In this document: piece by piece, positions 19,514 through 48,318 of the stretch
How the letters are laid out: each line of letters starts with the position of its first letter
Position numbering within the stretch: position 1 is the stretch's first letter
Source: Glandiceps talaboti
Lineage: Eukaryota; Hemichordata; Enteropneusta; Spengelidae
Assembly (NCBI RefSeq): GCF_964340395.1
Contig: NC_135570.1
Span: 12,367,822 to 12,431,821 of the forward strand
Direction of reading: 5' to 3'
DNA length: 64,000 nucleotides
Program-made: the position numbers and the translations under genes
Notes under the pieces: model-generated
The model's database searches: none
Seen by the model: the letters and a program-made list of their open reading frames with translations, nothing else
What the model was told of the DNA's origin: nothing

Positions 19514-19583
<70 letters not shown>

Positions 19584-19610
19584 ACACCCACACACACACA
19601 CACACATTAT
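19379..19610. repeat. (CTGT)/(CT)/(CA) array at outer edge of right arm
   Basis: About 200 bp of CTGT units, then CT and CA. It corresponds to a much shorter block at 9700-9785 and marks where homology between the arms ends. Confidence 0.93.
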
Positions 19611-21149
19611 TCATTCAGTAATACAGTAGTCCATGAGCGCGATAACATCAAAGCTCACCATTTCACTGACGCTGTTCTAATATGAGAGAACCAAAGCTAG
19701 CTAACAGCGCGGGTTGTTATTCCTTATTACGATTATTAAGAGGAAATATGGGTGCAGTCAAATAGAACATTGCTACATGAGATTATGGTACATTAACTCC
19801 AAGTGTCATACCCATTTTCGAGAAGATTACGTAGTCAGCCCCCGCAACTCCATTTTATATCTGTACGTGGAGACTCCGTGCACACCCCTAAACTCTTAAT
19901 AAAAAAATACTTTATCACACCAAAGCGTAACCACGGCTGGTGTATTCCGACATCATGAATTTGTTGTTACATGTAGTGTGCTGTGGTTTTGGAACCAGGC
20001 CTATAAACATGAAAAGCAAACGTCTTTACAATTACTTATAACCGTGAAAGAGAACCAAATATTGGACTTTTAACACCCTAAAGGAACGATTCTATATTGA
20101 AGGTTTACCATGATATGTATGGCAGTTGCCCTCGGGCAAAATTGCCTAACTTGTGAAGATTTCCACAGATCTGGCTTACAAATTCTCTCGCAAATACATT
20201 TGAGGAATTACGATCTACGTAGGAGGTCGATCTGTTTGAATTCTTGCCTTGCAACTGTCAGTTAGAGTATGCTGTTTCACGTAAAAAGTTTATCATTCAT
20301 CACGGAACGGAAAGTTTGTCTTGCAATTAATGATTTAGCCTCATATTTTCTTTCTCATAAAACTGAAGCTTTTATGTCCAACCAGAACGACACGGTGCAA
20401 TAAAGGTTGGGGAGAAAACTCGTAAAGTGAAGGATGACATTTATTATTAAAATAATCATTGCGTTCAGGATAAACGGATTTACGACGTTTTGATTAAGAC
20501 CTAGAATACGGTAGTCATAAAAGTGGTCAATTTAATCTGTTCGTCCGTATTTTCACTAAATGAAACAATCTCACAAAATTATGAAGCTTTCAAATAGAAT
20601 TACGGAATAACATAAAATGGTATTATCACGGAAGACAGTAAAAATGTAACGATCGAGGATTCCGATTTAGCAACCTCATTCCTATGACATGTATTTGATT
20701 GTCACGCATACACTTGAGGTATCCTCTCGTGTTCACTGATTATGGCGATGTCGGTTATACGCAAAATATGGCGAGAAATGAAGGGATTAAAAGTCAATCA
20801 ACAACTCGTTTATAGCGGAGACTTTAGGCCAATTCATACACTTAACTAGGTTGACTGAGAGTGAGATTAAAAAGCGTGTTCATAATTAAATCTACGTGTT
20901 TGCTAAAGCTGAGACCAATTAACTCTCGTTTTCCGCTGCCGGGCTAATGTAGTATCAATTACTATTTAATTTTACTTGCAATACTAACTCTTAAATATAC
21001 ATTTTGTACGACTTAAAATTAGATCTTGTTAGATGATAGCATTTCGACAACCATATTTTAAATTTTTAGTCCGCTGATGGGTGAACTAGCTATATAGTCA
21101 AATAGACTACGTTCGTTCGAGCGTCCGTAATACATCATTTCTCTGACAT
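19611..21149. other. Intergenic, no gene seen
   Basis: Unique AT-rich sequence with no frame of recognisable family and no microsatellite of note. Confidence 0.5.
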
Positions 21150-22390
21150 GCAATATCCTATTCCAATCAAACCTGGCACAAAGGTGACACATCGTATGGG
21201 ACATATGCACATCACTTTGTTTTACAAACTATGCAAATTTGACGGCATAACGGCTGTATCTGTAGTCAAAAAGCAAAATTTGCCAATCAAGTGCCTACCT
21301 TCATTTTATCAGGTGCAAGCATTCGTTGATGAGCTTCAACTTTAACCTGACTGTCAGGTCAACTACCAATATCAAGCTATGTATTGCATATCACAGATAC
21401 TTGTAGTATTTATTTGTTGCAAATTTCTTTGAAATCATGATAACAGGTTTTATAAGACACTTATTGCTTGGCTATGAGGCCACTTGTAGATGGGCTGTCA
21501 CGTAGCAACTATTCTACAAACCGAGAGAAATATATAGCTGCTACATACACAGCACAAATTAAATATGATGTCTACTAGTGCCTGAATAAGACCAGGTAAT
21601 AAGTGTTTTATAACGCATAACATTTCCAGGCATGTATTCTTTCCAAAGTGACAGAAATTCACCAGTAGGTCTAGTCTCGTGCTATTAGTGCCCTAGGGAA
21701 ATTAGAAAACGAATGTTGCCCTCTGTATGCAACTTGAGGTCACTATGGGTTACTAGTCCATACCAAAAGATATATACACAAGCAGTGCCTTCGGTGCTCA
21801 TATAACCTTTACAGAATTTTGGCATTTGTAGTGCAAAATCAATTTATTGCTACATAACTCAAAAACTTCAAAACATAGAGATTCCATTCGTGTCTAACCC
21901 AATATAACCACATACAATTCAAGTTTATTTGTAAGCTAGTGACCTTTGACCTTGCCCTTCAAGATGGACTATCAAATTAAGTCCTTCTTCCATATCACAG
22001 TGGTTTGTAGCATTTATGTGCGGCCCATTTCTTTTTAAATCATGGCTGAAGATAATACAGAACAAAAGAAACATACGCACATTACATTTGGTATTCATAT
22101 AACTTTTTACTGAATGACTGCCATATTTGTAGTGAACAAACAAGAATTACTGTTTAACTAAAAAAAACATGTATACATAAAGACTCCATTCAAGTGTCTA
22201 CCCCTATATTATCAGGTGAAAACTTTCTTTTAAGATCCCGAACTTTGACCTTGACTTTGACCTTCAGGATGCAGTTATCAAACTCAAGTCATACCTTACA
22301 TATCGCAGACACATTGTAGTACTTAGTATTCATTTGCTGTGCTACCAATCATGCAAACACTGTCAATAGATGTAAAGTATTTGACAGGAA
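21150..22390 (+). repeat. Decayed tandem array, period near 303 bp
   Basis: Equivalent segments recur: CAAGTGCCTACC...TATCAGGTGCAAGC (near 21290), CGTGTCTAACCC (near 21890) and CAAGTGTCTACCCC...TATCAGGTGAAAAC (near 22190). Each is followed by TGACCTT-rich sequence, TATCA, TCACAG/TCGCAGA and TTGTAGTA/TTGTAGCA. The spacings are about 606 and 307 bp, so one unit near 21580 is eroded beyond recognition. Homology between units is only moderate, so the array is old. Confidence 0.6.
21940..21952 (-). promoter_or_regulatory. DR1 nuclear-receptor element (AGGTCAAAGGTCA)
   Basis: TGACCTTTGACCT on the + strand is two perfect half-sites with one-base spacing, the layout bound by HNF4, RXR or COUP-TF dimers. 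The next array unit carries separated half-sites at about 22246-22264. It lies in a tandem repeat far from either gene, so function is doubtful. Confidence 0.35.
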
Positions 22391-24182
22391 GACGTCTTCT
22401 AAGAAGACTTGTTTGCTCCGGGTGGTAGATCTAGAGAGTGTGATGTTTTCTTTTAATTCTTTTGTTCAGCCAGACATAATAGCATCGGTCGGGTTATGAA
22501 AAACTTAGAAATAAAAAAATAAGGAATATTCAACCAGTTTTTGCATCATTGAGAAATGGATAGCTCCTTGGGCTCTGGAAAGCAATTGGCAATCGCAAAA
22601 ATAGTAAAATAGCCTACACAGTACAGAAGAAAAGAGTGACGTTAGTCACCTACGTCAGCATACTCAATGACGACGCCCATATTCTTGGCCACCAACAGGC
22701 AACTATTATGCATGGCTTTCAATACCTATGAAACAGTCCATTCCTACTCTTACAATAATCCCATGCTTTGACAGACATGTCATAATTTCCCCTTCAAAAT
22801 ACAAATTAGGACCGGGATACACAATTTGTTCACAGTTGGTCACATCAATAACATGATACTTAGCCCCTTATTAATCTAAAATTGTTTGCGGGTAAAATGA
22901 ACGGAACCATATATATGCATGGAAATAACACGGTATCAAAAAAACTGTTCTAGCTAGTGGCGATGCATACCTCCTTATAGGTCCATAGTACATGCAGGGG
23001 TTTACATACTTGTAAGTCATCAGTCCTCTTGTGTGTTGAAGAGAGTCGACTATCTCTTTCTATCTTGGGAAATTTCATTGAGTTAGACGTCTAATCAACT
23101 GTTCATATTGTCCGCTGACATGCGTTTCTATATGTCTCAGTAATTTGACATGGGCTACGTGGTAGAGCACAGTATATAGCTAACAGCACTGCCGTCAGAT
23201 AATAACACAAGATGAAAGATTTGCCCAACCCCTGCTGCTGTGTGCGTGATACGAAATAAAGCAAACTTCATGAGAACATATCACTTCCTTCGTAGCTGTC
23301 ATCGTATGTATCGAGGTCTTTTTGCGACGTGGGGTATATTTTTGAATTTTGAGACAATGGAAGAGTCCTCCGAATCTAGAGATTAGAAGTTCAAAAGTCA
23401 GTCTTAAAGGATTAACCTAGAGTTGCGATCCACAGTTGTAAGATATAAAGGGCCAAGTCATCCGAGTGTTTTATCTAAATTCCTTCTCTCCATGCCTTGT
23501 AAGAAGTACCATGCGCAACAGATTGAAAATAAACAAGCCGTGAAATCAATCTATTTGCCTGGAAACTTAACCCTTGTATCCTGTCTGTATGTGTTATACA
23601 GTTGTTCTAGTTATCAATCTCCATCGCAAAAAAGTCTTCAGGTGACACGACGTATACGTACGGTATCCAAATCAACATTTCAGGGTAGTTGATTGCTAGC
23701 ATCAGCATGAACAAAGGCTTTACTTAAATTCGTCTTAAGAACAGCATGCCTGACGTGACCTTTAACCTATTACAGGAACGATAACACAGTGACAAACACT
23801 CACAGGGGAATAGGTAATCCACTACGTCGAGTTGACTCAATGGAGCTAACTGGATTTTAAAGAATTATCCCTTTTTGTTATGTTCGTTTTACGTCTAATG
23901 TCTTGACTGACAACTCGTTATTTGATGAAAACGAAACCATTTTACAAAATGCAGTGCAATGCCCTATTCACGGTAGTTGATCACGAAATAGTTAAAGCCA
24001 GGATAGAAAAAACAACACAGACATACCTTTTACTTCCGGATTCCCAGATATCATATTCAAATATTAGCTGTATACGTGCTAGGCCTTGTTATTCATATTC
24101 CTTGTTTTGGTCATCATTATTTCCAAGTATAGCTATCTTTAAAGGAGGGAAAGTACTGACGTGCTCAAAAAAATCACAAATT
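22391..24182. other. Intergenic, no gene seen
   Basis: AT-rich unique sequence. Open frames at 23423-23692 and 23922-24269 lack family resemblance and splice context. Confidence 0.45.
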
Positions 24183-24204
24183 GACGACGACGACGACGAC
24201 GACG
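24183..24204. repeat. (GAC)7 trinucleotide tract
   Basis: A short CpG-containing tract next to the dispersed repeat copy at 24219. Confidence 0.9.
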
Positions 24205-24218
24205 TTACTTTAATAATA

Positions 24219-24635
24219 GGCCAAATAAAAAAATCGCGTGTTTCCAAAACCCGACCAACCCTAAATTAAGCCCCCCCCCCCCGACCCTAAATATTTCTTT
24301 GCATGGAAAAAGGTATAATTATGACACTTTATTTCTATTTCCGTGTACTACCTTCATACCTTTACCTCATCCCTGGTCAGTTTTAAAAAAATTGTCTTTT
24401 TAGATTTTAAAAGTGTAGTCTGCATAACGTGTTTGTCTACTTAACTTATAATTGTCTTCATTTACTTCTTTTACATCTCATCAAACTCTTACAGAAGTAT
24501 TGTGACCGACTAGTATCTTATCTATGAATCAAAGTGATTTTTAGTAAAATAAAATAAAATTCAGACCTACTTACCCTCTTTTCAAGAAGTAATGTTATTG
24601 AAAACAAACATTTTTTTTATCTTGCCTTTTAGTCT
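24219..24635 (+). repeat. Dispersed repeat family B, copy 1
   Basis: About 420 bp collinear with 57435-57862. Shared blocks in order: GGCCAAATAAA, CCGACC...CTAA, AAAAAGGTA-AA-TATGACA, TTA/TTTATTTCTATTTCC, AGTCTGCATA, TAATTGTCATC-like, TATTGTGACC, GAGTATCTT-like, AAAATAAAA and CTTGCCTT-like. Identity is well below that of the palindrome arms, so the copies are old. No coding capacity is seen, and the element class is unknown. Confidence 0.7.
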
Positions 24636-25184
24636 ACGTTCGGAATTACTATGATCGGCGAAATTTGTTACAAGCAAGATAATTTTCTCTAGCAAAGTGA
24701 GACGATTATAGAAAAAAATAATAGGCGTTATTGAATGTTATTTCATGTTTGATCGAAAGCTGAATATAAATGATATTTTGAAGAAATTGAGATTGCGTGT
24801 GAGCCCTCGGGGATAATTTGAGTACGTCATTACTTATATCGATTGTCAAGGTAGACAGACGTTTTTCTTTCAAACAAAATAAATCATGAAACGTTGGATA
24901 CTTTTTATATGAAACAGAATTCTAGTGATCAAGCTAATTAGCTAGTATGTAGGAAACTCTCGTTATGCGAACGAAAGCGGGATCGTTCTGAAACGGCGAC
25001 GGCTTTTTGTCGAAATAGATGAGTACGGATTTCACAATAACCAACAGAAAGAAGTTAGGATTCTAAAATTGTTCAATTGTTTCCCACTGGGTTTGAAATT
25101 GGATTGTTTTGTTGAAGAACACATGTTAGTCGTTTAGGCGTTCTTGTTCAGTAGAGGTAAGGTTTAAACAACATGACATTATAA

Positions 25185-25572
25185 TTACATTACATTACAT
25201 TACATTACATTACATTACATTACCTTACATTACATTACATTACAATGCATACATTACACTACATGGCAAATATTCATTACATTACATTACATTACATTAC
25301 ATTACATTACCTTACATACATTACATTACATTACAATGCATACATTGCACTACATTGCAAATATTACATTACATTACATGTCCTTGCAAATATTACATCA
25401 CGTTACATTACATTACATTTCCTTGCACACATTACATTACATTACAATGCATACATTACACTACATGGCAAATATTCATTACATTACATTACATTACATT
25501 ACATTACATTACATGGCAAATATTACATTACATTACATTACATTACATTACAATACATTACATTACATTACA
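25185..25572. repeat. (ATTAC)n pentanucleotide array with higher-order units
   Basis: Pure ATTAC blocks alternate with a recurring variant segment (AATGCATACATTACACTACA, then TGGCAAATATTCATT or similar) near 25243, 25333 and 25446. The His-Tyr-Ile-Thr-Leu frames across it are repeat translations. Confidence 0.93.
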
Positions 25573-27218
25573 GGAAGCCCTTTGTTATTAGACGTTTCAA
25601 ATAAAAAATTCACTTGAATTTATGTGAACATTACGTCCTTTACCTTAACGAGATAAGCATATATCTACAGTTCGCTTTCGCGCAACCAGCAAATAAATTC
25701 TTACAGGAATTCTAATTCTAAAAATAAAAAGAGGAAAGTAGCTACAAGCTTTGAGATGGTGACAAGGGATTACTATTCGCTGCCCCAAGAGCATTTGTTA
25801 GCATCTCCCGGGTACATTCCACAGGGAATCGAACGTCACATCGTAGAGACTCTCAATACTTACGCATGGATTTTAAACACAAAACAGCTAATCATTCATA
25901 CAGGCTTCCCAAAAATTCCATCATTTCACAAATTGTAATGTAGATGTGCCAGCATCTTTAAAGGGCACACATCTCTTTGAAAAACAATTTCATCAATCAG
26001 CCTTCGGGTGATTTGCTATATTTTCAGTGAAACTGCTGACCCGAGCTCTAGTTCTTCTGGGAAGTCTTCAGCTCTAGGTCTCGACTGAAAGTCCATATTT
26101 GAAATATTGTGATAAGTATTTCAGAGATCCGATACTTAGATTGAATGCTGATCAGGCGTATGTACTCTTGCGTGGGACGAAAGGAAACATCAACAGTCAC
26201 TTTTATAAAGGTACAGGCGAGCGCAGATCGTTTCCCTAAAATCATTTGATTTTTTCCCCCAAATCATTCACTCTATATAATATTTAAGTAACTTCCAATT
26301 GTAACAGGTGTAATTAGTGGAAAAGATAAAGTCATCAGTTTCATGATAAGATTTAAAAGTGTAACAGGTATGAATATGGTCAAATATATTTGTCTTGAAT
26401 GACGGCGAGGTATGCTACGTATACATGTACAACTAGCGACAAAACACATACGTTTGCTTGAATGAAGTAGGCTATATAGCTATGCGAAGACTTCATGCAA
26501 AGACAAACATAGGTAAAGATGAGATAGGTGATACAAAACACGATTGATGCTATCTGAGAGAAACATGTTATTTTATTTTGATGTCTTGACGGTTTATCAA
26601 ACATGCAAATATTTATATATATGTATTTGACAAAGCGCTTGTAGAACAGCAAGTTATGATATGTACTTCAATACTAGGAACGTGACTAGTAACAAGTATT
26701 CCATAATTCACATATATAAAATATGACGTCAAATCAAATTTCAGAGTTTCATATTCGTAATACAGATAATAGTGTTCATAACAGTATTCATAAAGGGACT
26801 CAAATATATCGATGAGCACGATTAAAATACAGTAATGAATGTCGTTTAAGTATCTATAACTCACGCACACACACGAACAAATGTATGTGATAAGATTGAA
26901 AGTAATTACTTTGAGGAATAAAATCTATTTCGTTCTATACTACTTGCCAGGTGCCGGTCAATACTCCATTATCAAATTCTTAGATTACGTAAATTTCCCT
27001 GTACTTAGCTTTATTCAAGATGACATAGGAATAGCCTATTAAAGTTACTTTAAAAAAGTACAGTACTACTCTCGGGGGTGGGGCTACGCCGGTTGCGTAG
27101 CAACGCAGCTCGCCAGTGGATGACAAATAAAGTATTTGTATTTGGCAAATAGCATTTATACGCCACCTTCCAGTTTCGACTACGAATTCATTGTCAAATA
27201 TTCAATAGGGTCTCTCTC
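25573..27218. other. Intergenic, no gene seen
   Basis: No supportable gene. The only motif noted is an RFX-type site at 27092. A GGGAATCGAAC block near 25825 was considered as a tRNA T-arm and rejected. Confidence 0.45.
27092..27104. promoter_or_regulatory. RFX X-box-like palindrome GTTGCGTAGCAAC
   Basis: Five-base inverted half-sites with a three-base spacer fit the RFX X-box pattern, in a short GC-rich island (27071-27120). No downstream gene is visible, so this is a motif match only. Confidence 0.25.
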
Positions 27219-27286
<68 letters not shown>

Positions 27287-27319
27287 TTCATCATCATCAT
27301 CATCTTCATCATCATCATC
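27219..27319. repeat. (CAT)n trinucleotide array
   Basis: About 100 bp of CAT with a few CTT interruptions. Confidence 0.96.
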
Positions 27320-28999
27320 CAATCAATCAGCATTTGCTGTGAAGTTCAGATATTGTTCAGCTTAAAAAATGTTGCGTACAGTATGTCGTAAGATAGAAAT
27401 GTAGATAAAAAGTATGCTTTCTTGATCTGGCTAAACAGAAATTGCACCCTCAGTGGCGGTAATTTTGATTTCTTTACAAAATTATTTAATCTCCTGACAA
27501 ACAGCGTTTACACATTATTGCTATTCTAAGATTGCTCTTCTGACAGTTGCCCTGTGACAAGAAACATATGATTAAAAACCGTGTTGCCATGTCTGCAACG
27601 ATGGTATTTTGTATGGTTTACACTAAATTTGGCACTTGGAATACTGTCTTTTAATTGGATTTCGATTTGTTTACAAGGGGAATGGCAATGATCACGTGAT
27701 ACAGCAAAATATGCGGTTTTTGGGGAAAGATAACGTGGCATGTCTCCGGGTCTCTCCACCTCGACCAATCAAATTGTGAGGTTGATGACAGGTGACTTAT
27801 AGTATACTATGAAATATTCGATAGTTAAAGCAATATAATATGCAGGGTCACAATCAAATACGTATTATTCTAGCTCTCAGCTATAAATCTCGAAAAGAAA
27901 AGGTTATGAACTCTGTGAATAAAAACGTACATATAATAATAAAGAATGGAGAAGCCCTGTGGTTCGTCACTCATCAAATTATAGATATGCAAGATGAAAC
28001 ATATGGACAATACTATATAATTGCTAATACGGGTAACGACTGTTTTATGCTCTCGTGCAGGTCCACCAGAGGTCAAGAAAGTATAGTCGACGAATCTCCC
28101 ATGGGTGTTTGGGTGCAAAGTAGAACAACCATGTAATAATGTTCCCTGTGAAAAACGGTCATACATATGTACCTCATAAAACACGGTTTATCTCTTGAGT
28201 CCCAAATTGTTGATAGGCAGCAAGGAAACGAAACATCTTTACTCTCAATTTAAAGATTAACTGTTCATTTTGAAGATTTGTATATAATTGGATTATAGTT
28301 GACTGTACCGACTAAAACGAATTCAGAATACATTATACATTTTCATCAAGCTTTTCGGTGACATTCTTGACTGAAAGTTACGATGGCGTTAAAGTTGTCT
28401 TGTTAAAACCTGCGACTGGGATTTTTTACTCAAAAACCAATTTGAGGTATATGCACTAAACATTGGTCAATCATTTATAAAAAGATATCGTATCTGTTAG
28501 TCACTTGTCAATATTATCTGTAGGTAGTTTAGTGGCAAGTTTGTATCTTGAGCGAAAGCTTGGTTTTAAATCTGTCACCATGTTAAAACTGTACTGTAAT
28601 TAGAGTGCCATTTTTTGACCAGACAACCACAATATATTCACTGGAACTTTCATTTTCAGGTAAATATGAGTCCGAGGTGCGATGTCGTCATTTACTAATT
28701 CTTATACCAAGTAGACCGACTTCAAGTGGCGGATAAGGAGCATGGCATCAATATAACTTCCTGGCAAGATGCCATTGATTGATAATTTCGGTGGATGAAC
28801 TTAAAGTGACATTGTTATTTGCCAAAAAACGTAAGGCTGAATTCACCGACTGTTAATTCCAATGGTCAATGCCATTTTTATAAGAAATTTAGTGTAGAGG
28901 TAAACTAAAGATGTACGGAAGACAAAGAATCTCCGCGATTTACTTGTGAAGACACGTTTATGTAAAGGTCAAAATAACCACATAACAACAACATACAAT

Positions 29000-29041
29000 C
29001 ACGCCATCATACCATGCATATTAATGAACTTAATTATCATA
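29000..29041 (+). repeat. 42-bp direct repeat, copy 1 (POU/homeodomain-like)
   Basis: Matches 29785-29826 at 39 of 42 positions. It holds ATGCATATTAATGA, which combines an octamer-like ATGCATAT with a TAATGA homeodomain core. Confidence 0.6.
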
Positions 29042-29784
29042 CGAAGACATGACGCATTAATTATGTAACTATGTTTTATTCATTGATACGACATGTAATA
29101 CAAGCGTCACTTTGGATATCACATAAGAGTATGATACATGTATTAACCTATCCAGAATGAACGATAACGTTGTGTTCAACTCCAATAACTATTTATATCT
29201 AAGTTTGATGTTTTGAGTGAGCCAGTGATATTTTGAAGTAACTGATCATTCGTAGCTATTACTTACATTCTTAAAAACTTCAAAGCAGGCTAAGCTCGGT
29301 AGCTGATGTCACGTCTAAACTGATGTCATCAGAAAGCAAAAGTACAATGACTTAAAAATAATTTATTGTAGGTTACCTTAATGAAAATAAGATACAAATG
29401 CAGCATACGTTATGCCATTTAAATATTAACACGATATCCGAGCTAAAACGTCGGCATATTCGAAACCAGAATACTAATAAATAATCATATACTAATGCCA
29501 ATATTTAATTACCATTTACTGTTCTACGAAATATGAATTTTGTGAACAAACGTCCTACTAGAAATGACACCCAAAAAGTATGAAAATATGATAATGAGTC
29601 TAATTACTGTGCATGGATTTTCACCCCACGCGTACCAAGCAAGTTTCATTGCAGTATCAAGTAGGATAACAAGTGGTTAAAGATTGGCAAGAATCATGAT
29701 TACCTATATACTATTAACATATTTGTGGCAGTTTTCGAGTTTTTGTATGCTTTTCAAGGTGTAATGGTTGATCTGCTACACAAG

Positions 29785-29826
29785 CACGCTATCATAACAT
29801 GCATATTAATGAACGTAATTATCATA
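29785..29826 (+). repeat. 42-bp direct repeat, copy 2
   Basis: Partner of 29000-29041, 785 bp downstream. The flanks are not similar. Confidence 0.6.
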
Positions 29827-30326
29827 AATTTACAATTTATTGGGTGATTTTGTGTAGATGGATTTGTCTATGAAAATTGTAATTTTCCAAACACATTTAT
29901 TTATTGTTTGGGTGGTGGAATTGGGATAAGACTAATATGCATTGATGCTAATTCTAAATGGTTATATACTGGCTCGAATACATGAGTACATTTTTTGAAT
30001 GTGCTGATGTCTATGAAAGCATTTTCAGTTCAGTTTGGTAATATTTGAAGCAACTGTTTATCTCTTATCAGAAGTAAAGCAAATGGTTCTTCCTACAAAT
30101 GAACAACCGGGTACAAATAAGCAATACAACAATAATTTTAAAGAACATTAAATCACGTATAAGTACATGCAATTCTATGAAATAATGCACCTTTATTCGT
30201 TTGTAAATAGTAAAGATCACCAAATAAAGTATTAGCTTCACAATAACTAATACACCGCTTTGTCTTTGGTATTGACAATATTTCTCTCGTATTTGGAGTT
30301 AGAATCACAAGTAATAAACGATATAA

Positions 30327-30666
30327 ATGTATGTATGTATGTATGTATGTATGTATGTATGTATGTATGTATATGGGAGTGTGTGTATGTATGTATGTAT
30401 GTATGTATGTATGTATGTATGTATGTATGTATGTATGTATGTGTGTATGTATGTATGTATGTATGTATGTATATGGGAGTGTGTGTGTATGTATGTATGT
30501 ATGTATGTATGTATGTATGTATGTATGTATGTATGTATGTATGGGAGTGTGTGTGTATGTATGTATGTATGTATGTATGTATGTATGTATGTATGTATGT
30601 ATGTATGTATGTATGTGTGTGTGTGTGTGTGGATGTATGTATGTATGTATGTATGTATGTATGTAT
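30327..30666. repeat. (ATGT)n array with GGGAGTGTGTGT interruptions
   Basis: Three interruptions of the form ATGGGAGTGTGTGT (near 30373, 30475 and 30541) split the ATGT tract, showing segmental duplication inside the array. A (GT)n block lies near 30616. Long frames on both strands are artefacts. Confidence 0.96.
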
Positions 30667-31677
30667 GAATTATCATGCTAATACAAATTATTTCATATCT
30701 CTTTTACGGACACTTTATAAAAACTTAACAGATAAGTAATAGTATGTACAACATCATTCTATAAAGAGAGTTTACAGAACAGACCATTACGTTCCCCTTC
30801 CATACACAACTGATGATGTATGAGACTGTTGTTTTGAAAAACAAAACAATTATGAGTGTAATAAAACATTCGCGTGTTTAGTAACATATACATATGCGTA
30901 TTATTTCGAATATTTTGTTTTAAACATGTAAAAAATAATTGTAAATCCTTAAAAGACAAAATACAGAGTTTTAGCACTAAATCTCTGCGTTGACGTAGTG
31001 ATATCTGTGTGTAAAATATTGGTGCCATTTTTTGAGGATTTGGTTCTTCATCGCAAGGGGGTCGGAAACAATGAACCGTTCGAATGAAGTAAGACCTATC
31101 TGAAAATCTGTCCTTGTCGTATGTTTGGTGCCATACCATAAATGATATATTTGATATGGTATATTTGATCAATTCTCTTTGGTCCATTGAATATATTGAT
31201 TCAATTTATGCACTTTAATCATACCAACAGATTTATAAAAATATTTGATATACTTGAATAATTATTGTCTTTCTGGTTACATAAAATATAACTACATGGT
31301 TTTAACTGCACGGGTTTCCACACATTGAGATTCTTCAAACTCGTACAATATATAGATGTAGTACATTACATATCCATAGGGATGGAGACTTGGTCAATCC
31401 AAGGGGCGTTACAGACATATTGGTGTTATGAAATGCTATTTCCCATTATATATAAACATTTAAAGACTATACCTTTCTTATCATTTTTTTTAAAACTATA
31501 AACATTTAGTGTATTGTAATATAAGAATAATGACGTCATTCAAAATGCTTGAATTGCAGCGCACGATTTTCTAAAGTTTGTAATTGTTGAAACTGATACT
31601 TTTGACAAATAAAAGCTACATAGTGAATCAAAATATCATGTATTATATTATTTAAATCATCATGTACCAGAGAACCA
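30667..31677. other. Downstream flank of the receptor gene
   Basis: No gene seen. A 142-codon frame on the minus strand (30759-31187) has no family resemblance. Confidence 0.4.
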
Positions 31678-31687
31678 TTTATTTATT
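31678..31687 (-). terminator. Candidate poly(A) signals of the receptor gene
   Basis: Overlapping AATAAA hexamers on the minus strand (TTTATTTATT on +), about 260 nt past the receptor stop. Another AATAAA at 31925-31930 is only about 15 nt past the stop and is less likely. Confidence 0.4.
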
Positions 31688-31944
31688 TATTTAACAGATG
31701 TACTTTCTGCAATGTTCATTTTTCACTGGGTGTTTGCGATACACATTGGTAATGGACAGTATGTATTCTTTCCTGTTTTAATCTTATTCTCGGCAATTAA
31801 TTGTGTCTTTTTAAACGTGAAATATTTATCTATGAAAATAGCTAGTTATATAGCATACCCCTTGTTTTATCAAGATTAGATTTATCAATACCTCAAATGA
31901 AACCGTGTTATTAAGCAATCTAGATTTATTTATACGTATGATTT

Positions 31945-48318
<16,374 letters not shown>

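Larger units (their letters stand above)
27320..30326. other. Intergenic, no gene seen
   Basis: AT-rich sequence. It contains two 42-bp near-identical direct repeats (29000-29041 and 29785-29826), but no exon that I can support. Confidence 0.45.

Noticed and set aside
25185-25572. CRISPR-like array
   Set aside because: Continuous pentanucleotide repeat without regular unique spacers, in a eukaryotic genome.
25790-25850. Possible tRNA on the minus strand (GTTCGATTCCC T-arm)
   Set aside because: The T stem does not pair and no A box or acceptor stem is found at the right distance.
27136-27342. Poly-histidine protein
   Set aside because: A CAT trinucleotide array in an otherwise unconvincing frame.
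27840-28184. Overlapping open frames of about 100 codons on both strands
   Set aside because: Neither resembles a known family, and opposing overlap of this size is expected by chance in this amount of sequence.
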